Made by a program: the position numbers and the translations under genes
Notes under the pieces: model-generated
Databases searched by the model: none
What the model saw: only the letters and a program-made list of their open reading frames with translations
What the model was told of the DNA's origin: nothing
Assembly (NCBI RefSeq): GCF_018138715.1
Contig: NZ_JAGSHX010000001.1
Coordinates: 1 to 64,000, forward strand
DNA: 64,000 bases
Direction of reading: 5' to 3'
DNA from: Streptomyces asiaticus
GTDB taxonomy: Bacteria > Actinomycetota > Actinomycetes > Streptomycetales > Streptomycetaceae
Shown here: positions 44,596 through 53,908 of the stretch, one piece after another
How the letters are laid out: the number at the start of each line of letters is the position of its first letter
Numbering within the stretch: the stretch's first letter is position 1

Positions 44596-46968
44596 TCAGA
44601 CCGTATCCTCCGGCGGGCGTTCGCCATCGGCCTCGGTGGTGCGGTGCTGTTCCGCTACCCAGACCGCCACCTGCGCACGCGAGGTGAAACCCAGCTTGCT
44701 CAAAATGTGCTCAATATGGCCCTCGGCCGTGCGCTGGGCGATGACCAGGGACGAGGCGATCTCCTTGTTGCTGAGCCCCTGCGCGACCAGCCGCGCGATT
44801 TCGGACTCCCGGGGCGTCAGCGGCGACGGCCGCCCGCCCGCCGCCTCGCCGCTGGGCAGTTCGTCCTCCAGCGCGTACTCCAGCGCCTCGGCGTAGGACA
44901 GCCGGGCGCCCTGTTTGCACGCCGCGTTGAAGGCCGCTTTGCCCAGGGCCCGCCGCACCGCGGCCTCGCACTCCTCGTGGTAGTGGACGAGGTGCCCGTA
45001 GCCGGAGAGCGGGGCGCCGATGGCGTGCCAGAGGGTCCTCAGGGCGCCGAGCAGCCGGGCCGCCCGTGAGTGGTCCTGTTCGGTGGCCGCGATCCAGGCC
45101 AGCACCTCGAGGTTGACCCCGACGCCCAGCGGGTCGTCCAGCGAGCGGTTGAACGTGAGGCTCTCCTTCTCCAGGGCGGCCGCCCTGGCGGTGTCGCCCT
45201 GGCGCCAGACGTCCACGCCGAGCGCCATCATCGTGTAGGCCCGGTGCCAGCCCTCCCCGTACGCGTCGCACACCTCGAGCGACTCCTCGCCCAGGGCGAT
45301 CGCGCGCGGCGAGTCGCCGATGAAGGAGTGGGCGAGCGAGAGCCGGATGAGCGCCAGCGCCAGCCCCACCGGATCGCCGGTCGCGCGATGGCGGGCCACG
45401 GCCTCCTCGTAGAGGGCGATCGCGGACCGGGTCTCGCCCCGGTACATGGCGACCATGCCGGAGTAGAGCGCGGCGTAGGCGAGCACCGGCGCCAGGTCCA
45501 GCCGGGTGCCGAGGGACCGGCTCTCCTCGAGCATGGCCGCGGCGGCGTCGGTGTCGGACTGGATGACGGCCAGCCAGCTGTTGGTCCACAGGGCCCGTGC
45601 CCGTGACCCGTCGGGTTCGGTGCACAGCGCGAGGGCCTGGTCCAGCCAGCGGCGGCCCTCGCCGAGGTAGTAGCTGGTGATCCAGTGGTAGAGCAGATCG
45701 GCGGCCATGTCGAGGCCGCATACGGTCTGCTCGGACTCGGCCAGGCAGCCCTCCAGGGCGGTGCGCAGATTGGCGTGCTCCAGGTGGAGCCGGGTGAACC
45801 ACTGCACCTGGGCCGGTCCGAAGAGCGCCGCCCGCGCGTCCGCGGCGAGCCCGCGGTAGTAGTCGCGGTGGCGCCGCAGCCGTACGGCCTCCTCCCCGGA
45901 GGCGGCCAGCCGCTCACGGCCGTACTGGCGCAGCGTGTCCAGCATCCGGTAGCGCACCGCCGTCGGGTGCTCCTCCCTGAGCAGCACCGACTTGTCCACC
46001 AGCTCGGTCACCAGGTCCAGGATCTCCGCGCGGTCGATGCCCTCGTCCGAGCAGACCGCCTCGGCCGCCTCCAGGTCCAGGCTTCCGGCGAACACCGAGA
46101 CCCGGGCCCACAGCAGCCGCTCCCGCTCGGTGCACAGCTCATAGCTCCAGTCGATCAGCGCCCGCAGCGTCTGGTGGCGGGGGAGGACCGTGCGGGAGCC
46201 GGTGGTGAGCAGCCGGAACCGGTCGTCGAGCCGGTCCAGCAGCTGCTGGACGGACAGGGCACGCAGCCGTACGACCGCGAGCTCGATGCCCAGCGGGATG
46301 CCGTCGAGCCGGCGGCAGATCAGCTCCACCTCGTCCCGGTTGTCCTCGCTGAGCTCGAACCCGGGCACGATGGCCGCGGCCCGCTCGACGAACAGCCGTA
46401 CCGCGTCCCACCGGGCGAGCGTCGCCAGCGACGGCCGCGGCCCCCCGGGGTCCGGCAGCCCCAGGGTGGGCACGGCCAGGCTCTGCTCACCGGCGGTGCC
46501 CAGCGCCTGACGGCTGGTGGCCAGCAGCCGCAGCCGGGGGGCCGCGCGCAGCAGCCGGTCGGCGAGCCGGGCGCACTCCTCCAGCAGGTGTTCGCAGTTG
46601 TCGAGGACGATCAGGGCCTGCCGGTCCCGCAGATGGTCGACGAGGATATCCATCGCCGGGCGGGAGGAGTGGTCGCGTATCTCCAGCGCCTCGGTGACTC
46701 CCTGGGCGAGCAGCGTGGGGTTGTCCAGATCGGCGAGTTCGGCCAGCCAGACCCCGTCGGGGAAGGCGCGGCGCGCCTCGTCCGCGACCCGCAGCGCCAG
46801 CCGGGTCTTCCCGACCCCGCCGACCCCGATGAGGGTGACCAGGCGGGACGCGGACAGCATCCGCTTGACCTCGGCCGCCTCGTGCCGACGTCCCACGAAA
46901 CTCGTCACCTCGGCCGGCAGCCTCACTGTCTGCCGCCCGGTCGGGGCGCCTGTCGCCACCGCACCCAT
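44596..46968 (-). CDS. LuxR-type transcriptional regulator with NB-ARC ATPase and TPR region
   Basis: About 790 aa. Domains: NB-ARC ATPase with VTSFVGRRHEAAEVKRML, Walker A GVGGVGKTRLAL, Walker B ALIVLDNCEHLLEEC, LLATSRQALG, and RRLDGIPLGIELA (about 20-320); winged helix and TPR-like helices (about 320-710); a C-terminal LuxR HTH PLTPRESEIARLVAQGLSNK, EIASSLVIAQRTAEGHIEHI. This is the common Streptomyces ATPase-LuxR class, here with an intact nucleotide site. The ATG at 46968 is chosen by homology to the family start; residues upstream are not coding-like. It is divergent from the DUF5999 gene; the 294-bp gap presumably holds both promoters, though none stands out. Confidence 0.9.
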   Translation of the reverse strand: MGAVATGAPTGRQTVRLPAEVTSFVGRRHEAAEVKRMLSASRLVTLIGVGGVGKTRLALRVADEARRAFPDGVWLAELADLDNPTLLAQGVTEALEIRDHSSRPAMDILVDHLRDRQALIVLDNCEHLLEECARLADRLLRAAPRLRLLATSRQALGTAGEQSLAVPTLGLPDPGGPRPSLATLARWDAVRLFVERAAAIVPGFELSEDNRDEVELICRRLDGIPLGIELAVVRLRALSVQQLLDRLDDRFRLLTTGSRTVLPRHQTLRALIDWSYELCTERERLLWARVSVFAGSLDLEAAEAVCSDEGIDRAEILDLVTELVDKSVLLREEHPTAVRYRMLDTLRQYGRERLAASGEEAVRLRRHRDYYRGLAADARAALFGPAQVQWFTRLHLEHANLRTALEGCLAESEQTVCGLDMAADLLYHWITSYYLGEGRRWLDQALALCTEPDGSRARALWTNSWLAVIQSDTDAAAAMLEESRSLGTRLDLAPVLAYAALYSGMVAMYRGETRSAIALYEEAVARHRATGDPVGLALALIRLSLAHSFIGDSPRAIALGEESLEVCDAYGEGWHRAYTMMALGVDVWRQGDTARAAALEKESLTFNRSLDDPLGVGVNLEVLAWIAATEQDHSRAARLLGALRTLWHAIGAPLSGYGHLVHYHEECEAAVRRALGKAAFNAACKQGARLSYAEALEYALEDELPSGEAAGGRPSPLTPRESEIARLVAQGLSNKEIASSLVIAQRTAEGHIEHILSKLGFTSRAQVAVWVAEQHRTTEADGERPPEDTV

Positions 46969-47262
46969 CGATGCCTCGCACCGGCCTCGGGCGGGCGGGA
47001 CCTGTGCCCGCGCGGACCCGAAGCCCTGTTTCCAGGCTATGCCCGGGCCGGGGGCCGCCGCATGCACCCCGGGCGGGCGCCGGGCCGGGGTCACCGAGGG
47101 TGAGTGGCGGCCGCCCGGCCGTGACCACCCGGCGGGGGAGGGGAACGGGACGGGTACCGATGCGGGGAGATCTCCCCTCGCCGCGTCCGGCCGCGCAGGA
47201 CCAGGATGGTGGTCTCGGTGAGTTCCGCCGCCTCCTATGGCGGAAGATCGAAGGTTCGGACC

Positions 47263-47457
47263 ATGTGCCTCCATCAACCCCAATGTCCTCCCGCCGACGC
47301 ACCGGATCACGATTCGGCGCGCTCGGTGGCCTCCCACCCCGAGCAGGGATGGAGCCTGCTCTGCAACGGCGTGGTGATCTTCGCGGACACGGGTGAGATC
47401 CTTCCCGACGGGCGTGCCATCCCCGCCCCCCGGACCAGCCCCGACCCGTCAGCATGA
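47263..47457 (+). CDS. DUF5999 small protein
   Basis: A 64-aa protein, MCLHQPQCPPADAPDHDSAR, SVASHPEQGWSLLCNGVVIF, ADTGEILPDGRAIPAP. Cys/His-rich MCxHQPxCP followed by HPEQGWSLLCNGVVxFxDTGELLPDG is characteristic of this Streptomyces family of unknown function, often next to RsbW-like ATP-binding genes. Here its stop overlaps the ATG of such a gene (ATGA). The Cys/His pattern might bind a metal (inference). Confidence 0.85.
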   Translation: MCLHQPQCPPADAPDHDSARSVASHPEQGWSLLCNGVVIFADTGEILPDGRAIPAPRTSPDPSA

Positions 47458-47957
47458 ACGCCGCCACCCTCACCCCCGCGCACGGCTCCCCGATGAGCAC
47501 CGAGCGCCGCCCTGACACGCGGCCCCCGGCCACCAGCGGCGGGACGTCCTGGCTGCTCCCCTCCGAGCCGTCCTCGGTGCCGACGGCCCGGCGGCTGGCG
47601 CTCGCCCAGCTGTCGGCGTGGACGCTGCACGACTTCGCCGACGACGCGGCACTGCTCGTCAGCGAGCTGGTCACCAATGCTTTGCGGCACGCGGGCGGAC
47701 CCATCCGCCTGACGCTCTCGCTGTGCTCCGTCGACCGCGCCTTCCGCTGCGAGGTGGCGGACGAGGACCCCGGGCAGCCCCGGGTGCGCCGGGCGTGCGG
47801 CGATGACGAGAGCGGGCGCGGACTCCACCTGCTGGATCTGCTCTCCCGCTGCTGGGGATCCACCTGCACGGCGGCCGGCAAGGTCGTCTGGTTCGAGCTC
47901 CACCCGCCTGCCGTCGTCCTGGAGGCCGCCCTGGCGGCGGCCCGAACGACCCCGTGA
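47454..47957 (+). CDS. RsbW/SpoIIAB-like HATPase (anti-sigma factor type)
   Basis: A 167-aa ATP-binding protein of the GHKL class. SVPTARRLALAQLSAWTLHD, DAALLVSELVTNALRHAGGP (N box), CEVADEDPGQPRVR (G1-like) and DESGRGLHLLDLLSRCWG (G2) are clear. Streptomyces carries dozens of such kinases, which sequester sigma factors or phosphorylate anti-anti-sigma partners; the partner here is unknown. Start ATG at 47454 overlaps the DUF5999 stop, so the two are co-translated. A strong hairpin terminator follows at 48024. Confidence 0.9.
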   Translation: MNAATLTPAHGSPMSTERRPDTRPPATSGGTSWLLPSEPSSVPTARRLALAQLSAWTLHDFADDAALLVSELVTNALRHAGGPIRLTLSLCSVDRAFRCEVADEDPGQPRVRRACGDDESGRGLHLLDLLSRCWGSTCTAAGKVVWFELHPPAVVLEAALAAARTTP

Positions 47958-48023
47958 TCGTTCGCCGACGAAGGGAGATGCCATAGACGACTTCACGCCT
48001 CGTACCCACACAGTGATACCGAA

Positions 48024-48077
48024 AGGCCCGGAGACGGAATGGTGAAGGCCCTCACCACGCCTTCCGTCTCCGGGCTT
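48024..48077 (+). terminator. two-tier hairpin terminator after the HATPase gene
   Basis: GCCCGGAGACGGAA (48026-48039) pairs exactly with TTCCGTCTCCGGGC (48062-48075). Inside, TGGTGA and TCACCA form a second stem around AGGCCC. It separates the HATPase operon from the LAL regulators. Confidence 0.8.
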
Positions 48078-48195
48078 CTGCTTGACGATTGATCGAGATT
48101 GATCGCCGTCATTGCGCTCGTGTAGCCTGCTGATCGCGGCAGCAGCACACTTTTCCGATAATTCTTCGTATTTTGTGGCTCGAGGAGGCTGCGTG

Positions 48196-51093
48196 GTGGA
48201 CCGGAAAACGGATTCCGGTTTACCCGGCGCGCTGGTCGGGCGCACCGCCGAACTCGCCGCGTTGACCGCCCACGCGGAGGCCGCCCACAGCGCCCGCTCC
48301 GGTCTGGTGGTCCTGTCCGGTCCGGCCGGGATCGGCAAGACGAGCCTGCTGCGCGCCTTCCTCGACAGCGACGCCTGCCGGAAGATGACCGTGCTGCACG
48401 GCGCCTGCGGTGAAGTGGTGGCCGGCGCCGGATACGGCGGGGTGCGCGCACTCTTCGGAAGCCTCGGGCTCTCGGCCGAGGACGCCCAGGACTCCCCGCT
48501 GCTGCGCGGCAGCGCCCGCCGCGCCCTCCCCGCGCTCAGCCCCCGCCCCGGCGAGGAGGGGCCGCCCACGGCCGCCAGCGTCTACCCGGTGCTGCACGGC
48601 CTGTACTGGCTCGCCGCCAACCTGATGACCCAGGGCCCCCTCGTGCTCGTCCTGGACGATGTGCACTGGTGCGACGAGCGCTCCCTGCGCTGGATCGACT
48701 TCCTGCTGCGCCGGGCCGACCAGCTGCCGCTGCTGGTCGTGCTCGCCCAGCGCAGCGAGGTGGAACCGGTCGCCCCCGCGGCCCTTGCGGACATCCTCGC
48801 CCAGCCGCGTTCCGCGGTGATCCGCCTCGACCCGCTGACCGACGCCGAGGTGGCCGAAATGGCCCACCAGGTCTTCGCCGGCCCCGTCGCCCCCTCCTTC
48901 GCCGAGCGCGCCGCCGCCGTCTGCGGCGGCAACCCGCTGACCGTCACCCGGCTGTTGCGCGAGCTGCGGGCCAAGGGCGTGGCGCCCGACGAGAGCGGCA
49001 TCCGCGAGATCGCCGAGGTCGGGAGCTACGTGGTCGCCCTGTCCGTGCGTGCCCTCTTCGACGCCCGGCCCGACTGGGTCCGGGACGTGGCCACCGCCAT
49101 CGCGGTGCTCGGCGAGGAGGACGCGGAGCACATCGGCGCGCTGGCCGGAGTGCCCGCCGCCCGCGTCTCCGAGGCCGTGGAGCAGCTGCGCGAGGCCGAG
49201 GTGATGGCGCCGGACCGGGCGGACCTGGCCCATGACGTGCTGCGCTCCGCGGTGCTGGAGGCCGCGGGGGAGGAGCGGCTGGCCGAACTGCGCGCCAGGG
49301 CGGCCCTGCTGCTGAGCGACGCCGGACGGCCCGCCGAGGAGGTCGCCAACCAGGTGCTGCTGGTGCCCGGCACCCCCCAGCCGTGGATGGGCTGGGTGCT
49401 CCGGGAGGCCGCCGCCCAGGCCGAGCACCGCGGCGCCCCGGAGGCCGCCGCCCGCTATCTCTACCGGGTCCTGGAGGCGGAGCCGGACAGCCTGTCGGCC
49501 CATGTCCCGCTCGCCAAGGCGCTCGCGGAGATCAACCCCGCCGAGGCCGTCCGCCTGCTCAAGCGGGCGCTCACGCTGGCCACCGACATCCGCACCAAGG
49601 CGCCCATCGCCGTGCAGTTCGGCCTCACCTGCCTCACCGTCCAGCAGTCACCGGCCGCCGTACGGGTGCTCAGCGAGGTGCTCGACGAGCTCGAGGCCGA
49701 GCTGGGGCCCGACCCCGATCCGCGCGACCGCGAACTGCGCACCCTCGTCCAATCGACGCTGCTGATCAGCGGATCCGACGAGAAGGCCACGATCCACACG
49801 GTCCGGGAGCGCTTCGCGCGGATTCCCGAACCCGCCGGGGACACCCCCGCCCAGCGCCAGATGCTCGCCATAATGACGGTCCTGTCCGCGATGGAGGGCC
49901 GCTCGGTGCAGCGGGCGGTGGGGCAGGCCCGCCGCGCGCTGAGCTCCGCGGACCGGCTCGACAACTGGTCACTGCTCTTCTCCGCGTTCACCCTCGGCCT
50001 GGCCGACGAGATCGAGGAGTCGATGGAGGCCCTGGAGCACGCGCTGCGCCACGGCCAGGACAACGCCGCGGTGTGGTCGTATGTGATCACCCTGTCCTAC
50101 CGCGCCCAACTGCTGCACGGCGTCGGCGCGATCCCGGACGCCCTCGCCGACGCCCAGACCGCCGTCGAGATCATCGGCGAGGAGCGCTGGAGCGCCAATG
50201 TGACCATGCCGCAGACCGCGCTGGCCACGATCCTGATCGACCGGGGCGAACCGGAGCGGGCCGAGGAGCTGCTGGCCGCCGTCACCCGGCCGAACCTGGA
50301 CGGGTTCGTCATGGAGTACCACTCGTATCTCATGGCCCGCGCCCGGGCCCGCTGGGCGCTCGGCGACAGCGCCACCGCGCTGCGGCTGCTGCTCGACTGC
50401 GGCGCCTCGCTGGAGGAGTCCGGCTTCGCCAACCCGGTGTTCCTGCCCTGGTGGGCCGAGGCGGCCTGCCTGCTCGCGGCGGAGAAGCGGGCGGACGAGG
50501 CGCGGGACCTGGTCGAGCACGGCGCCGAGCTGGCCCGCCGCTGGAGCACCCCGCGCGCGCTCGGACTCGCCGCCCTCGCCCGCGGGGTGACCACCGCCGG
50601 CGAGGAGGGCATCGCCCAGCTCACCGAGGCGGTCGAGCACTTCTCCGGGTCGCCCGCCCGCTCCGAGTACGCCCGGGCCGAGTTTCTGCTCGGCGGGGCG
50701 CTGCTGGACGCGGGGCGGCCGCGCGAGGCCCGGGAGCGGCTGCGCTCGGCCGTCGACCTCGCGCAGGGCTGCGGCGCGCTCGCGCTCGCCAGGGACGCCC
50801 GCAGCCGGCTGGTGGCCGCGGGCGGCCGGATGCGCGAGATCACCGCCTCACCGGTCGATCTGCTCACCGGCACCGAGCGCAAGGTGGCCCAGATGGCCTC
50901 GCGCGGGGCGGGCAACCGCGAGATCGCCGAGTCGCTGTTCGTCACCGTACGGACCGTTGAGACCCATCTCACCAGCGTCTACCGGAAGCTGAGTGTCGGT
51001 CAGCGCGGGGAGCTGGCCTCGGTGCTGAACACGCCGCGACTTCCCGATCCACAGGCCCCCGCCTGGGTCTTCGCCTCACGCGGCCGGCGCTGA
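48196..51093 (+). CDS. LAL-type LuxR regulator, NysRI/AmphRI-like position and size, intact Walker A
   Basis: About 965 aa. The N-terminal AAA-like ATPase has Walker A GPAGIGKTSLL (residues 42-49, Lys48 present) and Walker B LVLVLDDVHWCDERSLRW, then AAVCGGNPLTVTRLL (sensor region). A long TPR-like middle follows, and a C-terminal LuxR HTH: LTGTERKVAQMASRGAGNRE, IAESLFVTVRTVETHLTSVY. It is first of three consecutive LAL genes followed by a PAS-LuxR gene. Length and order match the NysRI-like activators of polyene clusters. GTG at 48196 follows GAGGAGG; GTG at 48193 is equally possible. Target genes are not in the window. Confidence 0.9.
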   Translation: MDRKTDSGLPGALVGRTAELAALTAHAEAAHSARSGLVVLSGPAGIGKTSLLRAFLDSDACRKMTVLHGACGEVVAGAGYGGVRALFGSLGLSAEDAQDSPLLRGSARRALPALSPRPGEEGPPTAASVYPVLHGLYWLAANLMTQGPLVLVLDDVHWCDERSLRWIDFLLRRADQLPLLVVLAQRSEVEPVAPAALADILAQPRSAVIRLDPLTDAEVAEMAHQVFAGPVAPSFAERAAAVCGGNPLTVTRLLRELRAKGVAPDESGIREIAEVGSYVVALSVRALFDARPDWVRDVATAIAVLGEEDAEHIGALAGVPAARVSEAVEQLREAEVMAPDRADLAHDVLRSAVLEAAGEERLAELRARAALLLSDAGRPAEEVANQVLLVPGTPQPWMGWVLREAAAQAEHRGAPEAAARYLYRVLEAEPDSLSAHVPLAKALAEINPAEAVRLLKRALTLATDIRTKAPIAVQFGLTCLTVQQSPAAVRVLSEVLDELEAELGPDPDPRDRELRTLVQSTLLISGSDEKATIHTVRERFARIPEPAGDTPAQRQMLAIMTVLSAMEGRSVQRAVGQARRALSSADRLDNWSLLFSAFTLGLADEIEESMEALEHALRHGQDNAAVWSYVITLSYRAQLLHGVGAIPDALADAQTAVEIIGEERWSANVTMPQTALATILIDRGEPERAEELLAAVTRPNLDGFVMEYHSYLMARARARWALGDSATALRLLLDCGASLEESGFANPVFLPWWAEAACLLAAEKRADEARDLVEHGAELARRWSTPRALGLAALARGVTTAGEEGIAQLTEAVEHFSGSPARSEYARAEFLLGGALLDAGRPREARERLRSAVDLAQGCGALALARDARSRLVAAGGRMREITASPVDLLTGTERKVAQMASRGAGNREIAESLFVTVRTVETHLTSVYRKLSVGQRGELASVLNTPRLPDPQAPAWVFASRGRR

Positions 51094-51139
51094 CGCGCGC
51101 ACGGCGGTTCGATGACAGGGGCACGACCCATCCCAGGCA

Positions 51140-51145
51140 TATAGT
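51140..51145 (+). promoter_or_regulatory. -10 element just before the second LAL gene
   Basis: TATAGT ends 6 nt before the ATG at 51152, and no ribosome-binding sequence is present. This suggests a leaderless transcript and a promoter independent of the first LAL gene. Confidence 0.5.
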
Positions 51146-51151
51146 CACACC

Positions 51152-53908
51152 ATGCAGCTCAACGGGCTCCCGTTCCCCGGCCGTGAACGAGAGCAGGCCA
51201 TGCTTGCCCAGACCGTCGCCGACCTGGGCCGGGGCCGTTCCTCGGTGGTGACACTGATCGGCCGGCCCGGTTACGGACAGAGCCGCCTGCTGAACCTCGC
51301 CGCCAGGCTGGCCGAGGACCAGGGCTTCCGGGTGCTGCGCGCCAAGGCGACCCCCGGCGAGCGCGATGTGCGCTACGGCGTGGTGGGACAGCTGCTGGCC
51401 CCGATGGACGGACTCACCGACGGCTCGATGAAGGCCCTGACCGGGCAGGGGCCCGAGAGCCGCTTACCGGGCCTGACCGAGTTGCTGCGGACCGCCAGAG
51501 AGCGGCCCACACTGCTGGCCGTCGACGATGTGGAATGGCTGGACCCGGCCTCGGTGCGCTGGTTCGGGGCGCTCATCCGGCGGCTGCCCGACGCCCTGAT
51601 CGTCCTCCTGCTGAGCGGCACCGGCCGGCTCCGCCCCGGCGCGTGCCCCCTGTCCACCGCGCCGCAGCAGGTGATCACCCTCGAATGCGAACTGGCCCCG
51701 CTCGCCCCGCGCGACGTGGCCGCCACGGTCGCGCTGATCTGCGGCCGCCCCGGCGACCACGCCTTCATCTCCGCGGCCCTGGAGGCGAGCGCGGGCAACC
51801 CCGAGGTGCTGTCCGAGGCACTGCGCCGCTTCACCAAACACGGCTACCCGCCGGTCGCCGGGCGCGTGCCGGAACTGACCACCATCACCGAGGCCGTGGG
51901 CGGTGAACACGCCCTCCGCGTGCTCGGGGGGCTGTCCGACACGGCCGTCGCGCTCGTCCGCGCGCTCGCCGTCTGCGGCGATCTGCTGGATCTGTCCCTG
52001 CTGTTCGCGCTCGCCGGCCCCCGCGCCGCGAGCGAGCCCGGCCTGCCCGAAGTGCTCCAGGAGAGCGGGCTCGCCATCGCCTCCGGAACCGGGCTCCGGC
52101 TGAGCCGGCCCGAGGCGCGCAGCTGGATCCTCGCCGAGATGCCCGGTGACGAGCGGGCCGAACTCCACGCCCGCGCCGCCGAGCTGGCCTACCGGGCGGC
52201 CGTGGCCGACGAGGACATCGCCCGGCTGCTGCTCGCCGCCCGCCCGGTCGACGAGCCCTGGGTGATCCCCGTGCTGCGCCGCACCTGCGCCGCCGCGCTG
52301 CGCGCGGGCCGGACCGCCCAGGCCATCGCCTGTCTGTCGCGGGCGCTGGAGGAGCCGCTGGACCCGGTGCCGCGCGCGCAACTGGGCATCGAACTCGCCG
52401 CCATCGAAGTGCTCGCCGCCCCCGAGGCCGCCGGCCGCCGGCTGGCGGAGATCATCCGCACCGGCGACGGCGGGCCCGGCCGGACCCGGGCGCGCGCCGC
52501 CGACCTCGGGCTCTCCCGCGGCGACGACAAGGCGCTGCGCCGCGCGATCGTCGACGTGCTGCCCTCGATCGACGGCGAGGAACGGGGGGCGCTGGCCGGG
52601 CTGTTCTGGCTCACCGAGTCCGACGGGCAGGACGACACCGATCTGATCCCGGACGGGATACCGCCGCTGCCCGACGACCCCACCTGCCCGGCGCAGGCCG
52701 CGGCGCGCGCCTGGCGGCTGGCGCTGCGCGGGGCGGACCTGCCCACCGCCCGGGCGCTGGCCCACCGGGTCTTCACCCTGGACGGCGGCGCGGGCGCCCT
52801 GATCCTGCCCCGGCTCGCCGCCGCCCGGACCCTGCTGCTGACCGACGACCTGGACGAGGCCGAGGTCCGGCTGGACATCCTCCACACCGACCTGCGCAGG
52901 CGGCACGCCCGCGCGGCCGCCGCCCAGGCCCTGGCCGTCCGCGGCGAGCTGAACCTGCGGCGCGGCCGGCTCGACATGGCCGAACGGGACGTGGCCGCCG
53001 CCGAGCGGTCGCTGCCCCGCTCCCTCTGGCACCGCCACACCATCCCGTATCTGCTGGCCGTCCGGATCCTCATCGCCCTGGAGAACGGCGATCTCGGCCA
53101 GGCCGGTGTGCTCGCGGCCGCCTCCGCCCCCGCCGAGTCGCGCGAGGGCGCCTCCTGGGGCTACCTGCTCTTCGCCAGGGCGCTGGTCGCCGTCAAGGAC
53201 GACCGGCCGCCCGAGGCGGTGGAGCTGTTCCGGGCCACCGGCAGATGGCAGTTGGGCCGCGGGCGGATCAACCCCGCCCTGATGCCGTGGCGTTCGATGG
53301 CCGCCCGGGTCCACGACGCCCTCGGCGACCACGAGGAGGCACGGCGGCTCGCCGACGAGGAGCTCGCGCTGGCCCGGTTGTGGGGTGCCCCCAACACGCT
53401 CGGCTGGGCCCAGCTGGGCGCCGGACGGGTGGCCCGGGAGGGGCGGGTCGAGCGGCTCCGCGAGGCGGTGGCCACCCTGCGCTCCACCCCGGCCCGGCTC
53501 GCCTACGCGGGGGCCCTGATGGAGCTTGCCACGGCCGAACTCGACACCGGGAACCCGCGCGCCGCGGCCCCCCTGGTGGCCGAGCTGTTCACCTTCGTCA
53601 TCGCCCACCGGCCCTCCAGCAAGCTGGTCGCGAAGGTGCGCGAACTGTCCGAGCGGACGGGGCCCTCCGCCGTCCGCGGACGCGTCCCGCATCCGGCGTG
53701 GGCGACGCTGACCGAGCCGGAGCAGCGCACCGCCTCCCTCGTCGGACTCGGCCATGGCAACCGGGAGATAGCCGAGACCCTCTCCGTTAGCAGACGCACC
53801 GTGGAGCTGAGGCTCAGCGGTGCGTACCGAAAGCTGGGGATCGGCGGTCGCGCGGAGCTGATCGAGTTGCTGCGGGCGGCGCAAGGAGGGGGAATCGATG
53901 TTGCTTGA
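51152..53908 (+). CDS. LAL-type LuxR regulator with degenerate Walker A (Lys to Gln)
   Basis: A 918-aa member of the triplet. The P-loop reads GRPGYGQSRLL (residues 37-44): Gln43 (codon CAG at 51278) replaces the essential Lys. The Walker B region is LLAVDDVEWLDPASVRW, with both Asp retained. The TPR-rich middle is followed by the HTH LTEPEQRTASLVGLGHGNRE, IAETLSVSRRTVELRLSGAY. Nucleotide binding is therefore probably weak or lost while DNA binding is kept. It ends 11 nt inside the next gene. In polyene clusters the equivalent genes (nysRII/amphRII position) act in one cascade; whether their P-loops are also degenerate I cannot verify here. Confidence 0.9.
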   Translation: MQLNGLPFPGREREQAMLAQTVADLGRGRSSVVTLIGRPGYGQSRLLNLAARLAEDQGFRVLRAKATPGERDVRYGVVGQLLAPMDGLTDGSMKALTGQGPESRLPGLTELLRTARERPTLLAVDDVEWLDPASVRWFGALIRRLPDALIVLLLSGTGRLRPGACPLSTAPQQVITLECELAPLAPRDVAATVALICGRPGDHAFISAALEASAGNPEVLSEALRRFTKHGYPPVAGRVPELTTITEAVGGEHALRVLGGLSDTAVALVRALAVCGDLLDLSLLFALAGPRAASEPGLPEVLQESGLAIASGTGLRLSRPEARSWILAEMPGDERAELHARAAELAYRAAVADEDIARLLLAARPVDEPWVIPVLRRTCAAALRAGRTAQAIACLSRALEEPLDPVPRAQLGIELAAIEVLAAPEAAGRRLAEIIRTGDGGPGRTRARAADLGLSRGDDKALRRAIVDVLPSIDGEERGALAGLFWLTESDGQDDTDLIPDGIPPLPDDPTCPAQAAARAWRLALRGADLPTARALAHRVFTLDGGAGALILPRLAAARTLLLTDDLDEAEVRLDILHTDLRRRHARAAAAQALAVRGELNLRRGRLDMAERDVAAAERSLPRSLWHRHTIPYLLAVRILIALENGDLGQAGVLAAASAPAESREGASWGYLLFARALVAVKDDRPPEAVELFRATGRWQLGRGRINPALMPWRSMAARVHDALGDHEEARRLADEELALARLWGAPNTLGWAQLGAGRVAREGRVERLREAVATLRSTPARLAYAGALMELATAELDTGNPRAAAPLVAELFTFVIAHRPSSKLVAKVRELSERTGPSAVRGRVPHPAWATLTEPEQRTASLVGLGHGNREIAETLSVSRRTVELRLSGAYRKLGIGGRAELIELLRAAQGGGIDVA

